Source of the DNA: Pseudomonas orientalis
GTDB taxonomy: Bacteria; Pseudomonadota; Gammaproteobacteria; Pseudomonadales; Pseudomonadaceae
NCBI RefSeq assembly: GCF_002934065.1
Contig: NZ_CP018049.1
Coordinates: 1,300,501 to 1,364,500 of the forward strand
DNA length: 64,000 nucleotides
Direction of reading: 5' to 3'
Part shown: positions 63,810 to 64,000 of the stretch, in pieces
How positions within the stretch are numbered: the stretch's first letter is position 1
Layout of the letters: each line of letters opens with the position of its first letter
Position numbers and translations under genes: made by a program
Notes under the pieces: model-generated
Database searches by the model: none
Told to the model about the DNA's origin: nothing
What the model saw: only the letters and a program-made list of their open reading frames with translations

Positions 63810-64000
63810 CCCCCGACCAGATGCGCGATGCCTCGCTGTTGGAACTGTTCAGTCTGGAAGCCGATGCGCAGACCCAGGTGCTCAGTGCGGGCCTGCTGGC
63901 CCTGGAACGCAACCCGACCCAGGCCGACCAGCTTGAGGCCTGCATGCGCGCCGCGCACTCGCTCAAGGGCGCGGCGCGGATTGTCGGGGTGGATGCCGGC
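63806..64000 (+). CDS. wspE: Hybrid kinase WspE (5' part, runs off the window)
   Basis: The first 65 codons are visible. They encode the start of a histidine phosphotransfer domain with phospho-acceptor His51 in ACMRAAHSLKGAARIVGV. WspE is a CheA-type kinase with a receiver domain that phosphorylates the diguanylate cyclase WspR and the methylesterase WspF, both expected beyond the window. Start overlaps wspD by 4 nt. Confidence 0.93.
   Translation, partial: MTPDQMRDASLLELFSLEADAQTQVLSAGLLALERNPTQADQLEACMRAAHSLKGAARIVGVDAG

Noticed and set aside
1..64000. tRNA or rRNA genes
   Set aside because: No cloverleaf-like sequence or conserved rRNA segment was noticed on reading; a tRNAscan run would be decisive.

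Overview
The window is chromosomal DNA of a fluorescent Pseudomonas (P. fluorescens group). The basis is GC-rich codon use, three kinds of REP/REPIN element, and runs of genes in the order known from P. aeruginosa and its relatives: grxD-bfr-bfd-peroxiredoxin-rnt-pyrC-motY-argG, metG-apbC, rsmZ-fdxA-mutS, cinA-recA-recX, dgkA, finR/fpr, opgD and wspABCDE. No rRNA, tRNA or CRISPR array was seen.

Layout. (1) 1-4000 is an island remnant. It holds a tyrosine integrase that lost its N-terminus and two tandem fibre-like proteins with a C-terminal S74 (endosialidase-type) chaperone domain; one copy has a Sec signal peptide and the other has a broken 5' end. (2) 4353-20080 is core: a molybdopterin oxidoreductase, iron and redox genes (grxD, bfr, bfd, a 2-Cys peroxiredoxin), rnt-pyrC, motY, argG, an orphan response regulator, nth, a lone RnfB, metG and apbC. 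(3) 20082-23354 holds the regulatory RNA rsmZ with its upstream GacA box, then fdxA and mutS. (4) 23540-26445 is accessory: a DUF3077 protein, an Ash/Icd-like ORF, an unknown protein, and a three-gene operon of a Panacea (DUF4065) antitoxin-like protein, a two-TM protein and a lipoprotein.

(5) 26710-40541 is a phage-tail bacteriocin (R-type tailocin) in the mutS-cinA interval. It contains a LexA-like repressor, a regulatory leader, holin, a P2-ordered tail set (V, W, J, I, fibre, fibre chaperone, sheath, tube, E/E', tape measure, U, X, D), endolysin and nested Rz/Rz1 spanins. No capsid, portal, terminase, replication or integrase gene is present. The repressor promoter region and the tail promoter share a 12-bp operator. 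In the tail promoter an 18-bp palindrome fills the gap between a near-consensus -35 and -10. The predicted leader transcript begins with a 22-nt-periodic array of hairpins carrying GGA loops, the form of RsmA/CsrA sites, and ends in an intrinsic terminator just before the holin. This is the most novel-looking element in the window.

(6) 40623-58821 is core again: cinA-like pncC, recA with a LexA box, recX, a LOG-family protein, a TapT-like tRNA enzyme, erdR, dgkA, finR/fpr, an RNA-modification cluster (trmO, DUF1456, an RsuA-like protein, GNAT, rimO), kup, an old-yellow-enzyme reductase and opgD. (7) 58822-64000 has a DUF533 protein and the start of the Wsp chemosensory operon (wspA to partial wspE), which controls c-di-GMP in response to surface contact.

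How the parts connect: DNA damage activates RecA, encoded beside the tailocin. RecA would trigger self-cleavage of the S24-type repressor and release the tail promoter. Holin, endolysin and spanins would then free the particles. The Gac/Rsm hairpin motif appears both in rsmZ and in the tailocin leader, so a second, post-transcriptional layer of control is possible.
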